64,000 nt of DNA from an uncultured Olsenella sp. (GTDB lineage: Bacteria; Actinomycetota; Coriobacteriia; Coriobacteriales; Atopobiaceae), in contig CASEVE010000004.1 of assembly GCA_949291295.1 (NCBI GenBank), forward strand, positions 1-64,000. The letters run 5' to 3'. Shown in pieces: positions 1-10,851 of this stretch. Numbering within the stretch: position 1 is the stretch's first letter; every line of letters begins with the position of its first letter. The notes under the pieces are model-generated. The model did not search any database. It saw only the letters and a list, made by a program, of their open reading frames with translations, and was not told the origin of the DNA. The translations under genes and the position numbers were made by a program.

Positions 1-2
1 CT

Positions 3-125
3 CTCTGCGACAAGCTGTCCGAGCGCCGGGACATGCCGGCCGGGGCGCCTAGAGGTCCGCGCGCGGTGGGCGGCTCGGGGTATACTGGCAGGACTGACGG
101 CACGAGGAAGGGGTCGACGCCGTGA
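3..125 (+). CDS. 3' end of an upstream gene (partial, uncertain)
   Basis: One frame stays open from the window edge and stops at the TGA at 123-125, overlapping the nadK GTG start as GTGA. Its first 16 codons almost all end in G or C, as in the real genes nearby, which suggests a translated tail. Too little is present to name the product. A TATACT element at 79-84 could also be a nadK promoter, in which case part of this frame would be fortuitous. Confidence 0.35.
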   Translation, partial: LCDKLSERRDMPAGAPRGPRAVGGSGYTGRTDGTRKGSTP

Positions 126-979
126 AGGTTCTCATCGTTCCCAACTACGCGCGCGAGGACGCCAAGCAGAGCGCCCGTCGTCTTGAGGAGTGGCTCGACG
201 ACCAGGGCATCGACGTCGCGTGGGCGCATGACAAGCGTCTTTTCCCCAGCGTCACCGCGAGCGCAGAGGGCTGCGACCTCGTGATTTCGCTCGGTGGTGA
301 CGGCACGCTGCTGCGCGCGGCGCGCATCGTGGGCTACTCGGGCATTCCCGTTCTCGGCATCTCCTATGGTCACCTCGGCTTTCTCACAGCCGCCGGTCCA
401 GACGATCTGCTCGAGACCGTGCGCGACGCCCTTGCCGGGGAGCTTCACGTCTCCCGCCGAGCCACGCTCGACATCGAGTGCGCGTTCGAGCGCGAGGACG
501 GCACCTCGCTCGTCACGCACAGCTTTGCCCTCAACGACTTTGCCCTCTCGCGCGGAGGTGCGGGCGACATGGTCGAGTTTGACGTCGCCGTCTCCGGAAA
601 GCACATCGACCGCCTGCGCGGCGATGGCTTTGTGGTCTCCACGGCAACGGGCTCCACGGGCTACGCCCTCGCCGCGGGCGGCCCCATCGTGACGCCTGAG
701 TTCAACGGGATGGTCTGCGTGCCCATTGCCCCGCACACCATCATGGCGCGCGCCTTTCTCACCTCGCCCTCGGATGTCGTGGAAATTGAGATGAGCCCGG
801 AGCGTCCCGCGATGCGCCACTTCTTTGCCGACGGCCAGCCGGTCCGCGACGAGGCGGGCGGCGTGGGCGTGCGCGCCACGGTGCGCAGGGGCGCGGGGGA
901 TCTTGTCTTGCTGGACAGGAGCTCGCAGAGCTTCTACGACTCGGTCTCGCGCGTCTTCTACGGACAGGTGGGCAAGTAA
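122..979 (+). CDS. nadK: NAD kinase
   Basis: Cytosolic enzyme that phosphorylates NAD to NADP. The 285-residue protein has the family's usual length. The GGDGT nucleotide-binding signature is at about residues 58-62, an ALND segment follows near residue 136, and a Gly/Ser/Thr-rich segment (STATGSTGYALAAGG) lies near residue 175. Translation starts at a GTG overlapping the previous frame's stop. The stop codon directly abuts the recN ATG, so the two are probably translated together, an order common in Gram-positive bacteria. Confidence 0.93.
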   Translation: MKVLIVPNYAREDAKQSARRLEEWLDDQGIDVAWAHDKRLFPSVTASAEGCDLVISLGGDGTLLRAARIVGYSGIPVLGISYGHLGFLTAAGPDDLLETVRDALAGELHVSRRATLDIECAFEREDGTSLVTHSFALNDFALSRGGAGDMVEFDVAVSGKHIDRLRGDGFVVSTATGSTGYALAAGGPIVTPEFNGMVCVPIAPHTIMARAFLTSPSDVVEIEMSPERPAMRHFFADGQPVRDEAGGVGVRATVRRGAGDLVLLDRSSQSFYDSVSRVFYGQVGK

Positions 980-2617
980 ATGATCGACGAGCTTCACGCG
1001 AGCAACGTTGCCCTCATCCGGGAGGCGACCATCGAGCCGGCATCCGGCCTCACCGTCCTCACGGGCGAGACGGGCGCGGGCAAGACCGCGCTGCTCTCCT
1101 CGATAAAGCTTTTGGTGGGGGAGCGCGCCGATGCGGGGATGGTGCGCGAGGGCGCCCCCTCGCTCGAGGTTGAGGGGCGGCTCTTCCTGCGGGGAGAAGA
1201 TCTTGACGGCACCGTCGTGCGTCGCCGCGTGGGCGCCGACGGGCGCGGCCGCGTGGAGATTGACGGTCGGATGGCAGGTGTCCGAGAGCTCTCCGAGCGC
1301 GTGGGAGCCAGCGTGGACCTCTGCGGTCAGCACGAGCACCAGCGCCTTCTTGCGGTTCAGACTCACGTTGAGATGCTCGACTCATGGATCGGTGCCCCGG
1401 CGGCCGAGGCTCTGGAGGCGTACCAGAGCGCGCTCGACGCGGCCGGGCAGGCCGCGCGGGAGCTCGAGCGCGTGAGAGAGATGGGCCGCGCCGCGGGCGA
1501 GAAGCTCGATGAGGCAGCGTTTGTGCTTCGTCGCATCGACGAGGTCGACCCGCGCGAGGGCGAGCTCGAGGAGCTTGAGGCACAGTTGCCGCGCGTCGAG
1601 CACGGCGAGGCCCTGATGGCCGCTGCCTCGGGTGCCCGCGAGCTGCTCTCCGGCGACGAGGGGGTCTGCGACGCCCTCGGGGAGGCGGTGCGCGCCCTCG
1701 GTGATGCGGCACGCTACGACGCCACGCTGGGCTCTTGGGCAAAGACGCTGGAGAGCTCCCTCATCGATATCGAGGACGTGGCCGCCGAGCTGCGAGACTA
1801 CGCCGATGACGTGGACTTTGACCCTGAGGAGCTTGAGCGGCTCCAGACCCGGCTTGCGCAGTTCGAGGGCCTCATGCGCACCTATGGGCCTCGCATGGCC
1901 GATGTTTTTGAGCGCCGCGAGCGCGCTCGGGAGATCGTTGCCGCCGCGAGCGACGGCGGCGAGCTGGAGCGCCGTGCCGCCGAGGAGCTCGAGCGCCGCG
2001 AGGCCGCCCTGTCCGAGGCAGCCGACGCCCTCGACGCCGTGCGTGCCGAGGCTGCGCCGCGCCTCGCCGCGGCCGTTTCCGAGCAGATGGCGCTTCTGGA
2101 GATGGGAACGGCGGGGCTCGAGGTTTCCTGCGAGCGCCTGCCGCGCGCGGAGTGGGGAAGGCGTGGTCCTTCTCGCGTGGAGTTTCTCTACCGACCGGGC
2201 GCCGGGCTCACGGCGCGCCCGCTGCGGCGCATTGCCTCCGGCGGCGAGGTCAGCCGCGTGATGCTTGCCTGCAAGGTGGTCCTTGGGGAGGCGGACGCGG
2301 CCGAGACGCTCGTCTTTGACGAGGTCGACGCCGGTGTGGGCGGAGCCACCGCCGTGGCCCTTGCCGACGTGCTCTCTCGCCTTGCAAAGACGCACCAGGT
2401 CATCGTGGTTACCCACCTTGCCCAGGTGGCGGTTGCGGCCGAGAGGCACTACCTCGTCCGCAAGTCCGAGAGCGCCTCCGGCGTTCCCGAAACCACCATC
2501 ACACAGATTGTGGGCGAGGACCGCGTTGCCGAGGTTGCTCGCATGCTCTCGGGAGACACGGGCGCCGCGAGCCGCGACCTTGCGCGCGAGATGCTGGACG
2601 CGCGGGGCAGGGCATAG
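980..2617 (+). CDS. recN: DNA repair protein RecN
   Basis: SMC-like ATPase that acts early in double-strand break repair. The Walker A motif GETGAGKTA is at about residues 29-37. A long coiled-coil, Glu/Arg/Ala-rich middle follows, then the ABC-type signature ASGGEVSRVML and a Walker B region TLVFDEVDAGVGG. At 545 residues it is close to the usual length. It starts on the base after the nadK stop, with no gap. Confidence 0.93.
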   Translation: MIDELHASNVALIREATIEPASGLTVLTGETGAGKTALLSSIKLLVGERADAGMVREGAPSLEVEGRLFLRGEDLDGTVVRRRVGADGRGRVEIDGRMAGVRELSERVGASVDLCGQHEHQRLLAVQTHVEMLDSWIGAPAAEALEAYQSALDAAGQAARELERVREMGRAAGEKLDEAAFVLRRIDEVDPREGELEELEAQLPRVEHGEALMAAASGARELLSGDEGVCDALGEAVRALGDAARYDATLGSWAKTLESSLIDIEDVAAELRDYADDVDFDPEELERLQTRLAQFEGLMRTYGPRMADVFERRERAREIVAAASDGGELERRAAEELERREAALSEAADALDAVRAEAAPRLAAAVSEQMALLEMGTAGLEVSCERLPRAEWGRRGPSRVEFLYRPGAGLTARPLRRIASGGEVSRVMLACKVVLGEADAAETLVFDEVDAGVGGATAVALADVLSRLAKTHQVIVVTHLAQVAVAAERHYLVRKSESASGVPETTITQIVGEDRVAEVARMLSGDTGAASRDLAREMLDARGRA

Positions 2618-2754
2618 GGACACCCTCCCGCTTGCCAAGAGCTTGCGTGGCTTGACGAGCGAATGCCGCCAACGGGCGAGAAACCCGCGGGCGTGCGACT
2701 CCTCCTGTGGCCGTTGTGGGAAAATGTCCGCAGCTGACGATGAGAGGAGCATAC

Positions 2755-3669
2755 ATGCCAGAGAAAAACCAGCGTCGCGAGGGTCGCGGGCCGAGCCGCG
2801 CGGACCAGGCCAAGCGTCACATCGCCGAGATGGACCGCCGCTATGCCGCGGAGATCGCTCGCAGCGTCGAGGGCACGCGCGTCTTTGACGGCGCGCCAAA
2901 GGTGGCCGCCCAGGGCTGCGTGCCCACCGTGAGCGTGGTCGACCAGGACAGCGTTGCCGCGGTGCTCGAGCGCGGGCGCGGGCTTGCCTCCGCCTGTGAC
3001 CTGGCCCTTCTCGACTTTGCCTCCTTTACCAACCCCGGCGGCGGCTATGACCGCGGCGCATGGGCGCAGGAGGAGGCGCTCTGCTCCGAGAGCTTCCTCT
3101 TCAACGTCTTGCGCGAGAAGCGCGACTGGTACGGCGAGAACCGCCGCCGCTTCCTCAACTGCAACCTGTATCGCAACCGCGCGCTCGTGGTGCCGCGCGT
3201 CCGCTTTGAGCGTGACGGCTTTCACTCCTATGCCGACGTGATCGTGGCGGCGTCGCCGAACGCCCGCCGCGCGCGCGAGGAGTACCACGTGAGCGACGAG
3301 GCGCTGCTCGCCTCCCTGCGCGACCGCGTGCGCCTGGTGATGGCGATCGCCGACGAGCTGGGCCACAAGAAGGTTGTTCTTGGTGCCTTTGGCTGCGGCG
3401 CGTTTGGCTGGGATGCCGCGACGGTGGCCGAGGCGTTTAGAGCCGAGCTTGCGAGCGGCACGCACGTGGCGAGCGAGGTCGTCTTTGCCATTCCCCGGGG
3501 CCGCTTCGACGAGAACCTCGAGGTCTTCGAGCACGTTTTGGCGGCGTTTCCGGAGACCAACGACGCTGCGTACGTGGTTCGCGCCGAGCGCGCCGCGCAG
3601 GAGGCGTCCAGGTCCGCCACCGTCGAGGACGAAGAGGATGACGAGGACGACTGGAGGAAGTACCTCTAG
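2755..3669 (+). CDS. TIGR02452 family protein with microbial-type PARG domain
   Basis: Probable poly(ADP-ribose) glycohydrolase-like macrodomain protein. The diagnostic bacterial PARG signature is visible: FTNPGGG (GGG at residues 95-97) followed seven residues later by QEE (105-107), with the second Glu the expected catalytic residue. A second Gly-rich stretch (LGAFGCGAFGWD) fits the ligand pocket. ATG 2755 follows GAGAGGAGC, a good ribosome site, giving 304 residues. An upstream in-frame ATG lacks such a site. The C-terminus is very acidic (EDEEDDEDD). Its physiological substrate here is unknown. Confidence 0.85.
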   Translation: MPEKNQRREGRGPSRADQAKRHIAEMDRRYAAEIARSVEGTRVFDGAPKVAAQGCVPTVSVVDQDSVAAVLERGRGLASACDLALLDFASFTNPGGGYDRGAWAQEEALCSESFLFNVLREKRDWYGENRRRFLNCNLYRNRALVVPRVRFERDGFHSYADVIVAASPNARRAREEYHVSDEALLASLRDRVRLVMAIADELGHKKVVLGAFGCGAFGWDAATVAEAFRAELASGTHVASEVVFAIPRGRFDENLEVFEHVLAAFPETNDAAYVVRAERAAQEASRSATVEDEEDDEDDWRKYL

Positions 3670-5544
<1,875 letters not shown>

Positions 5545-5582
5545 GGCCATGGAGCAGCCGGCGTTTTGGACGGAGGGGGAGC

Positions 5583-6479
5583 GTGGACCTCGAGCGGGCG
5601 AAGGGCGAGTTCTTGAACTACCTCGCCGTGGAGCGGGGAAGCTCGGACAACACGGTGGTTGCGTACGGACGTGACCTCACGCGCTACGTGGGCTGGCTCG
5701 CCGGCCGCGGCGTGAGCGACCCCGATGACGTCATGCGCGCTCTCGTGGAGGAGCACATCGCCGCGCTCGTGGAGGTGGGGCTTGCCCCTGCGTCGGTTGA
5801 GCGGGCCGTCTCTGCCATCAAGGGATTTCACCGCTTCATGGTAAACGACGAGATCTGCTCCGCCTTTCCCACCTCCGACCTGCCGCTTCCGGCAAAACCG
5901 GCGCGCCTTCCCGACGTGATTTCCGTTGAGGACGCCGAGCGTCTGCTCGACCAGCCCTTCCCGTCAACGCCTGCCGGCCTTCGTGATCACGCCATCCTCG
6001 AGGTACTCTATGGGTGCGGCCTGCGCGCGAGCGAGCTTTGTGGCCTCGACCAGCGCGCGGTCCTTCTTGACGAGGGGCTGCTGCGTGTCTTTGGCAAGGG
6101 CGGGAAGGAGCGTGTGGTGCCGGCGCTCGGCGCTGCCGCGGCAACGCTCGAGGACTACCTGGATCGGGGGCGCGGCGCGCTGGTGGGACGAAGGCCCTGC
6201 GACGCCGTGTTTCTGAACGTCCGCGGAGGGCGTCTCTCACGACAGTCGGTCCATGCCATTGTCGAGAAGTACGGGCGCGTCGCGGGGCTCAAGGGACTGC
6301 ACCCCCACACCTTGCGACACAGCTTTGCGACGCATCTGCTCGAGGGCGGAGCTGATCTGCGCGTGGTCCAGGAGCTGCTGGGACACGCCAACATTGCGAC
6401 CACTCAGCTCTACACGCACGTGGACCGCACCCACATACGGCGCGTGTACCTCGCTGCGCATCCTCGCGCCCGGCAGTGA
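5583..6479 (+). CDS. xerD: Tyrosine recombinase XerD-like
   Basis: Site-specific recombinase resolving chromosome dimers at dif with a Xer partner. The 298-residue protein has an N-terminal SAM-like core-binding domain, then the catalytic domain. Active-site context is visible: Arg in YGCGLRASEL, HTLRH and the Tyr in TTQLYTHV, with the typical LGHANI segment. GTG 5583 follows a GGAGGGGGAGC ribosome site. The last 14 bases form part of the long hairpin that follows. XerC or XerD identity cannot be settled by eye. Its place beside pyrG favours a chromosomal housekeeping role over a phage one. Confidence 0.85.
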   Translation: MDLERAKGEFLNYLAVERGSSDNTVVAYGRDLTRYVGWLAGRGVSDPDDVMRALVEEHIAALVEVGLAPASVERAVSAIKGFHRFMVNDEICSAFPTSDLPLPAKPARLPDVISVEDAERLLDQPFPSTPAGLRDHAILEVLYGCGLRASELCGLDQRAVLLDEGLLRVFGKGGKERVVPALGAAAATLEDYLDRGRGALVGRRPCDAVFLNVRGGRLSRQSVHAIVEKYGRVAGLKGLHPHTLRHSFATHLLEGGADLRVVQELLGHANIATTQLYTHVDRTHIRRVYLAAHPRARQ

Positions 6480-6558
6480 CAGCCCAGGGCCCTCTTATGC
6501 GCTCACTGCTGCGCAGAAGTCGCGCTTAAGAGGCCCCTGGGCTGTCACTGCCGGGCGC
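6466..6558 (+). terminator. Very long hairpin overlapping the xerD stop
   Basis: The 37-base arm at 6466-6502 pairs with 6522-6558 at 35 of 37 positions. The 19-base loop (6503-6521) contains its own small CTGC/GCAG hairpin. The left arm starts inside xerD. No U-tract follows, so it is not a classical intrinsic terminator. It could be a transcript-end stabiliser or a palindromic mobile repeat. The remaining gap up to mraZ holds the promoter elements listed next. Confidence 0.7.
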
Positions 6559-6753
6559 GCGCAGGCGGGGTTCGCAGGGCACTGACAGGGGGAGTGAGCT
6601 GCGATTTCACTGGAGCAACACAAATCGTTTGCCAGGCGTTCGAATACGGACGTCCATCTTGTGGTCCCTCGTGCCCAGATACGCAACATCTGGGGGCGGG
6701 GGTTTCTCGTCAAACCGTCCAAACCCACATTTCAACCGCAAGGTGCAGCAAAG

Positions 6754-6793
6754 TGTTTTCTGGTGGGGCAAAGTGGGGCAAATGACGTATAGT
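6754..6793 (+). promoter_or_regulatory. MraZ-box operator and candidate promoter of the dcw cluster
   Basis: Two TGGGG repeats begin at 6764 and 6774, with a degenerate TGTTT at 6754, giving the 10-bp period known for MraZ sites (TGGGN with 5-bp spacers). A TATAGT -10 element lies at 6788-6793, so the boxes cover the expected -35 zone. This fits autorepression of the cluster by MraZ. Confidence 0.7.
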
Positions 6794-6847
6794 ATTCGCA
6801 CGCTCCAACGGGGGCAGGTTTGTCGTCTCTAGAAGGGAGGGTGCCAC

Positions 6848-7309
6848 ATGCTCGCCGGTTCGTATCCGATGAACGTGGATGCCAAGGCGCGTGTCACCCT
6901 GCCGGCCGTCTTTCGCAAGCAGCTGATCGACGGCGATAGCAAGACGATATACCTTCTGCCCCTCAAGGAGTGCGTGAACGGCTTTACTCCCTCGGGACTC
7001 GAGAAGTTCATCGACGGCCTCTTCATCGAGGACGGCGTGAACCGCTTTGATTCCCGCAGCCGCAAGGACGTTCAGCTCAAGAGCCGGCTCTGGGCGAGCG
7101 CGGTCGAGGTTGACATTGACTCAGCGGGTCGTGTTGCCCTCGGAAAGCTCGACTCCGCCAAGGCCGGCACTCGTGAGCGGCTCGGACTGACGGCTGACGT
7201 TACGGTCGTGGGCGCCGGGGACCACTTCGAGGTGTGGAACACCGAGGAGTGGAACGCGACGCAGGAGAGCTTCGAGGACGAGCTCGACGCCCTGCTCTAC
7301 CGCGACTAG
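6848..7309 (+). CDS. mraZ: Transcriptional regulator MraZ
   Basis: First gene of the division and cell-wall cluster. It encodes a 153-residue AbrB-like double-SpoVT fold protein that forms a ring and binds TGGGN repeats upstream of itself. The N-terminal MraZ pattern is visible (GSYPMNVDAKARVTLPA), and the second half repeats it (DIDSAGRVALG). ATG 6848 follows AGAAGGGAGGG. The matching boxes upstream support autoregulation. Confidence 0.93.
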   Translation: MLAGSYPMNVDAKARVTLPAVFRKQLIDGDSKTIYLLPLKECVNGFTPSGLEKFIDGLFIEDGVNRFDSRSRKDVQLKSRLWASAVEVDIDSAGRVALGKLDSAKAGTRERLGLTADVTVVGAGDHFEVWNTEEWNATQESFEDELDALLYRD

Positions 7310-7324
7310 GAGGGAGTGAGGGTC

Positions 7325-8302
7325 TTGACAGCAGAATATCGGCACGTACCCGTGATGCTCGCCGAGGTTCTTCGCGAGCTCGACCCCCAGCCGGGGGAGA
7401 TCGTGTGCGACTGCACCCTCGGCGGTGCGGGGCACACCACCGAGCTCGCCCGCCTCGTGGCCCCGGACGGCCTGTCCCTTGGTGTCGACCAGGATGACAT
7501 GGCCCTTGCGGCGGCCTCCGAGCGCCTCTCCAAAGAGGTGCCCGAGGCGAGCGTCCGTCTCCTCAAGGGCAACTTCGGGGACCTCGACGAGCTTCTCGTT
7601 GAGGCGGAGGTGCCCGGGGTCGACTGCTTTCTTTTCGACCTCGGCGTCTCGTCCCCGCAGCTTGATATCCCGGAGCGCGGCTTCTCGTATCACGAAGACG
7701 CTCCCCTGGACATGCGTATGAGTTCGGGTAAAGACACCCTAACCGCAGCTGAGGTCGTAAACACCTATAACGAAGCAGACCTCGCCCGAATCCTGCGCGT
7801 CTACGGCGACGAGCGCTTTGCTAACCGCATTGCGCGAAGGATCGTCGAGTCCAGGGCAAAGGCGCCCATAGAGACCACGCTCCAGCTCGTGGAGGTCATC
7901 AAGGCCGCGATTCCCGCGGCGGCGAGAAGGACCGGCGGCCACCCGGCGCGCAAGGCCTTCCAGGCGCTGCGCATCGAGGTCAACCACGAGCTCGACGTCC
8001 TTGACCGGGGACTGAGGGCTGCGGTCCGGTGGGCCAACACCGGTGGGAGGATCTGCGTCATCTCCTACCACTCGCTCGAGGACCGTATCGTCAAGCACGT
8101 GTTCTCCGAGATGTCCCGAGGCTGCATCTGCCCTCCGGACCTTCCCGTCTGCGCATGTGGTCGCGTGCCGATACTCGATGTGAGGACCAGAAAGCCTCTC
8201 GTCGCCTCCGACGAAGAGGTTGCGGCCAATCCAAGGTCGCGAAGCGCTCTCATGCGCGTGGCGGTCAAGCTCGACGTCACGGGTGCAGAGCCCTCCAAAT
8301 GA
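7325..8302 (+). CDS. rsmH: 16S rRNA (cytosine-1402-N4)-methyltransferase
   Basis: SAM-dependent methylation of 16S rRNA C1402. Visible features are the N-terminal EYRHVPVML, the SAM-binding CDCTLGGAGHT, FDLGVSSPQLD, and the C-terminal ISYHSLEDRIVKHVF. I chose TTG 7325 because AGGAGG (7308-7313) lies 11 bases ahead of it. The in-frame GTG at 7316 is only two bases from that site, and would add three residues. About 325 residues, normal length. Confidence 0.93.
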   Translation: MTAEYRHVPVMLAEVLRELDPQPGEIVCDCTLGGAGHTTELARLVAPDGLSLGVDQDDMALAAASERLSKEVPEASVRLLKGNFGDLDELLVEAEVPGVDCFLFDLGVSSPQLDIPERGFSYHEDAPLDMRMSSGKDTLTAAEVVNTYNEADLARILRVYGDERFANRIARRIVESRAKAPIETTLQLVEVIKAAIPAAARRTGGHPARKAFQALRIEVNHELDVLDRGLRAAVRWANTGGRICVISYHSLEDRIVKHVFSEMSRGCICPPDLPVCACGRVPILDVRTRKPLVASDEEVAANPRSRSALMRVAVKLDVTGAEPSK

Positions 8303-8334
8303 CGTAGCCGGCGCGAGCCGTCTGCATAAGCAAG

Positions 8335-8400
8335 AACGCACCACCAACAGACCACAAACGCACTCCAAACGCACCACCAACGCACCACAAACAAGACACA
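8335..8400 (+). repeat. 11-bp periodic tandem repeat, C/A-only strand
   Basis: Six consecutive 11-base units resembling AACGCACCACC run from 8335 to 8400 without a phase break. The plus strand is almost entirely A and C. The period is not a multiple of three, so it is not a peptide repeat. It lies in the 250-base gap between rsmH and ftsL and would be transcribed within the operon. No other gene is evident in that gap. Confidence 0.75.
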
Positions 8401-8553
8401 CCAGACCAACACAGAAGATCGAATCGCAAGAAACTCTTAAGGTCGCTCAACTCAAACTTGAGACTTTGGAACATGAAACCCTCAAGTCAGCAGCGTACCT
8501 GCCTACAATGATTGACATGCGACAGGGGTCGCCCAAGAAGCGGGGAAGCTCAC

Positions 8554-9042
8554 ATGAGGTACGAGGGGTCAGAGGCATACTACGTAGACGGCACCGAGAG
8601 GAGGCGCGAGCGCCCCGAGGGTGAGCTCCGTCGCTCCTTCGAGGTCGTCTCCGGCGGCGGTCTCGACGCACGCGTCCGTGCCGGGATCACCCCCACCTTC
8701 CTCGCACGCGTCCGCGCGGTTCTCGTGGTTGCCGCGGTGCTCATCGTCGTGGGCATGGTGCGCGTTGCGCTCTCTTCCGCCACCGTCTCCCTCCTCCAGT
8801 CCAACGTCGACCTCTCGACGCAGATTGAGGACGCGCAGGCGCTCAACAACAAGCTGAGGATCGAGCGCTCCGTTCTCTCGAGCAACTCGCGTATCAGCCG
8901 CATTGCCACGCAGAACTACGGCATGGTCCTGCCCACCGGGTCGGTCCACGTGGGTGCTGGCGTCGACGAGCAGATCGATTCCACTAATGGGGAAGCTGCG
9001 CAGACGATGGACGAGGCGGGCTCCCAGAGCGACGTGGCGTAG
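8554..9042 (+). CDS. ftsL: FtsL/DivIC-like division protein
   Basis: Small bitopic membrane protein of the FtsL/septum formation initiator type, placed as expected between rsmH and ftsI. The 162-residue protein has a cytoplasmic N-terminus of about 50 residues, one membrane segment (VRAVLVVAAVLIVVGMVRVAL) and a periplasmic coiled coil (LQSNVDLSTQIEDAQALNNKL). It ends in an acidic tail. ATG 8554 is preceded only by a weak GGGGAAG. Function rests on architecture and position, as FtsL sequences are poorly conserved. Confidence 0.75.
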   Translation: MRYEGSEAYYVDGTERRRERPEGELRRSFEVVSGGGLDARVRAGITPTFLARVRAVLVVAAVLIVVGMVRVALSSATVSLLQSNVDLSTQIEDAQALNNKLRIERSVLSSNSRISRIATQNYGMVLPTGSVHVGAGVDEQIDSTNGEAAQTMDEAGSQSDVA

Positions 9043-9052
9043 ACTGTTCAAC

Positions 9053-10837
9053 GTGAGCAGCAGAGACAGACAGAGCCGCTCGGGGCGGCGTTCGTATCCG
9101 GAGGCCTCGTATGACGAGGCCTCTCGTGCGCAATACCGAGTGAGGGCCGCCCGACCGGGTGGCTCTGGCACGGGCGGGTCCGAGCACGGTCTCTCGCTCA
9201 CGCGCCGCGGTTTTCTCGCCGTCCTGGGCGTCGTGGCCGCACGTCTTGTGTGGTTGCAGGTCATCGATTCCTCGAATCTCTCAACGCGTGCGGAGTCCCA
9301 GAGGACCAACGTGGCGACGCTTCACGCCAAGCGCGGCACGATCTACGACCGAAACGGCAACATCCTCGCCGTGAGCGAGGAGTGCCAGACGATCTATGCG
9401 AACCCCCGCGATGTGAGCGATCCCTCGGGTGTCTCGGACATCCTCGTGGAGCTCCTTGGTGGCGAGAAGCAGGACTACATGGACCTGCTCACCATGGACG
9501 GAAAGTTTGTCTACCTCAAGCAGAAGGTCGACCAGGAGGTTGCCGACGAGCTCAAGAAGCGCCTCGCGGAGGCCGAGCTCGGCGGCGTCTACTATCTCAC
9601 GGACACCAAGCGCGTCTACCCCTACGGGACAATTGGCGCACAGGTCCTTGGCTACGTGGGAACCGACGGCAAGGGTCTTTCTGGCCTCGAGTACTACTAC
9701 GACGACATCCTCACCGGCACCGACGGCGAGATGCTCATGGAGACCGGTCTCGACGGAACGCCCATCGCCGGCGGCGCCTCCCAGGTGACGGAGGCGAAAA
9801 ACGGGACCGACCTCGTGATCTCCCTGGACATTGACCTTCAGGAGTCCTGCGAGAAGATCATCAACGAGGGCGTGAAGACCTATGAGTCGGAGTCCGGATC
9901 GGTCATGGTGACCGACCCCAAGACCGGCGAGATCCTCGCCGCGTGCTCCACGCCGCTGCCCGACTTCTCAAACCTCACCGACCCATCCGCACTCAACCTC
10001 AAGACGGTCTCGAGCGCCTACGAGCCGGGTTCCGTCTTCAAGGTGCTTACAACCTCCATTGGCTTTGACCTCGGCCTGTTTGATTCCGAGACCGTCTACA
10101 CGGTCCCGGCCCAGGTGCTTGTGGGCGACCACTACGTGACCGATGACGACGGCCGCGACTACACCGAGTCCATGACGGTGCGAGAGATGATGCGGCGCTC
10201 CTCCAACACGGCTATGTCGCTGCTCGTCCAGGAGGTCATCGGTGCGGAGCGCTTCTCCGAGGGCGTGGCGCGCTACGGGATTGGCACCAAGACGGGCATC
10301 GACTTTCCTGGCGAGATCGAGGGCATCGTGAGGACTCCGGAGGAGTATGACGGCGGCACGGCCGGCTCGATGGCCTTTGGCCAGGCCGTCTCGATCCCCA
10401 TGGTGCAGCTCGTTCGCGCCTACGGCGCCGTTGCCAACGATGGCGCGCTCCTGACGCCGCACTTCCTCATCTCAAAGGGGGGGCAGGAGGTCTCGTGGCC
10501 CGAGGGCGGGCGCGCCATCTCCGCCGAGGCGGCCAACATGGAGACCGACGTCATGCGCACCGTTGTCCAGGAGGGCACCGGTAAGAACGGCCGCGTGGAG
10601 GGCTACGACATCGCAGGCAAGACGGGAACGGGCGAGCAGGCCTCCGAGGACGGCGGATATGCCTCCTACGACTTCACGGCGTCGCTGTGCGGCTTTGCCA
10701 ACGCCGACGACCCGAGCGTCCTTGTCTATGTGGGTCTCAACCACCTTTCCCAGCTCGCGTCCGCCTCCGCGGCAAACCTGTTCCATGACGTAATGTCTCA
10801 GGCGGTAAGCATCATGGGCGTCAAGCCCGTGGCATAG
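9053..10837 (+). CDS. ftsI: Septal penicillin-binding protein (FtsI/PBP2B type)
   Basis: Class B transpeptidase that cross-links septal peptidoglycan. The 594-residue protein has a basic N-terminus, one membrane anchor (GFLAVLGVVAARLVWLQV), a PBP dimerisation domain and the transpeptidase domain. Motifs in order are SVFK (SxxK, with the serine in EPGSVFK), SSN in RRSSNTAM, and KTGTGEQ. No PASTA repeats are present. GTG 9053 was chosen for its position after the ftsL stop; no strong ribosome site is visible. Confidence 0.88.
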   Translation: MSSRDRQSRSGRRSYPEASYDEASRAQYRVRAARPGGSGTGGSEHGLSLTRRGFLAVLGVVAARLVWLQVIDSSNLSTRAESQRTNVATLHAKRGTIYDRNGNILAVSEECQTIYANPRDVSDPSGVSDILVELLGGEKQDYMDLLTMDGKFVYLKQKVDQEVADELKKRLAEAELGGVYYLTDTKRVYPYGTIGAQVLGYVGTDGKGLSGLEYYYDDILTGTDGEMLMETGLDGTPIAGGASQVTEAKNGTDLVISLDIDLQESCEKIINEGVKTYESESGSVMVTDPKTGEILAACSTPLPDFSNLTDPSALNLKTVSSAYEPGSVFKVLTTSIGFDLGLFDSETVYTVPAQVLVGDHYVTDDDGRDYTESMTVREMMRRSSNTAMSLLVQEVIGAERFSEGVARYGIGTKTGIDFPGEIEGIVRTPEEYDGGTAGSMAFGQAVSIPMVQLVRAYGAVANDGALLTPHFLISKGGQEVSWPEGGRAISAEAANMETDVMRTVVQEGTGKNGRVEGYDIAGKTGTGEQASEDGGYASYDFTASLCGFANADDPSVLVYVGLNHLSQLASASAANLFHDVMSQAVSIMGVKPVA

Positions 10838-10851
10838 CAGGAGATGAGCAA

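Noticed and set aside
8335..8400. TRAP-type binding site
   Set aside because: The 11-base period recalls TRAP targets, but the repeats lack the required GAG or TAG triplets.
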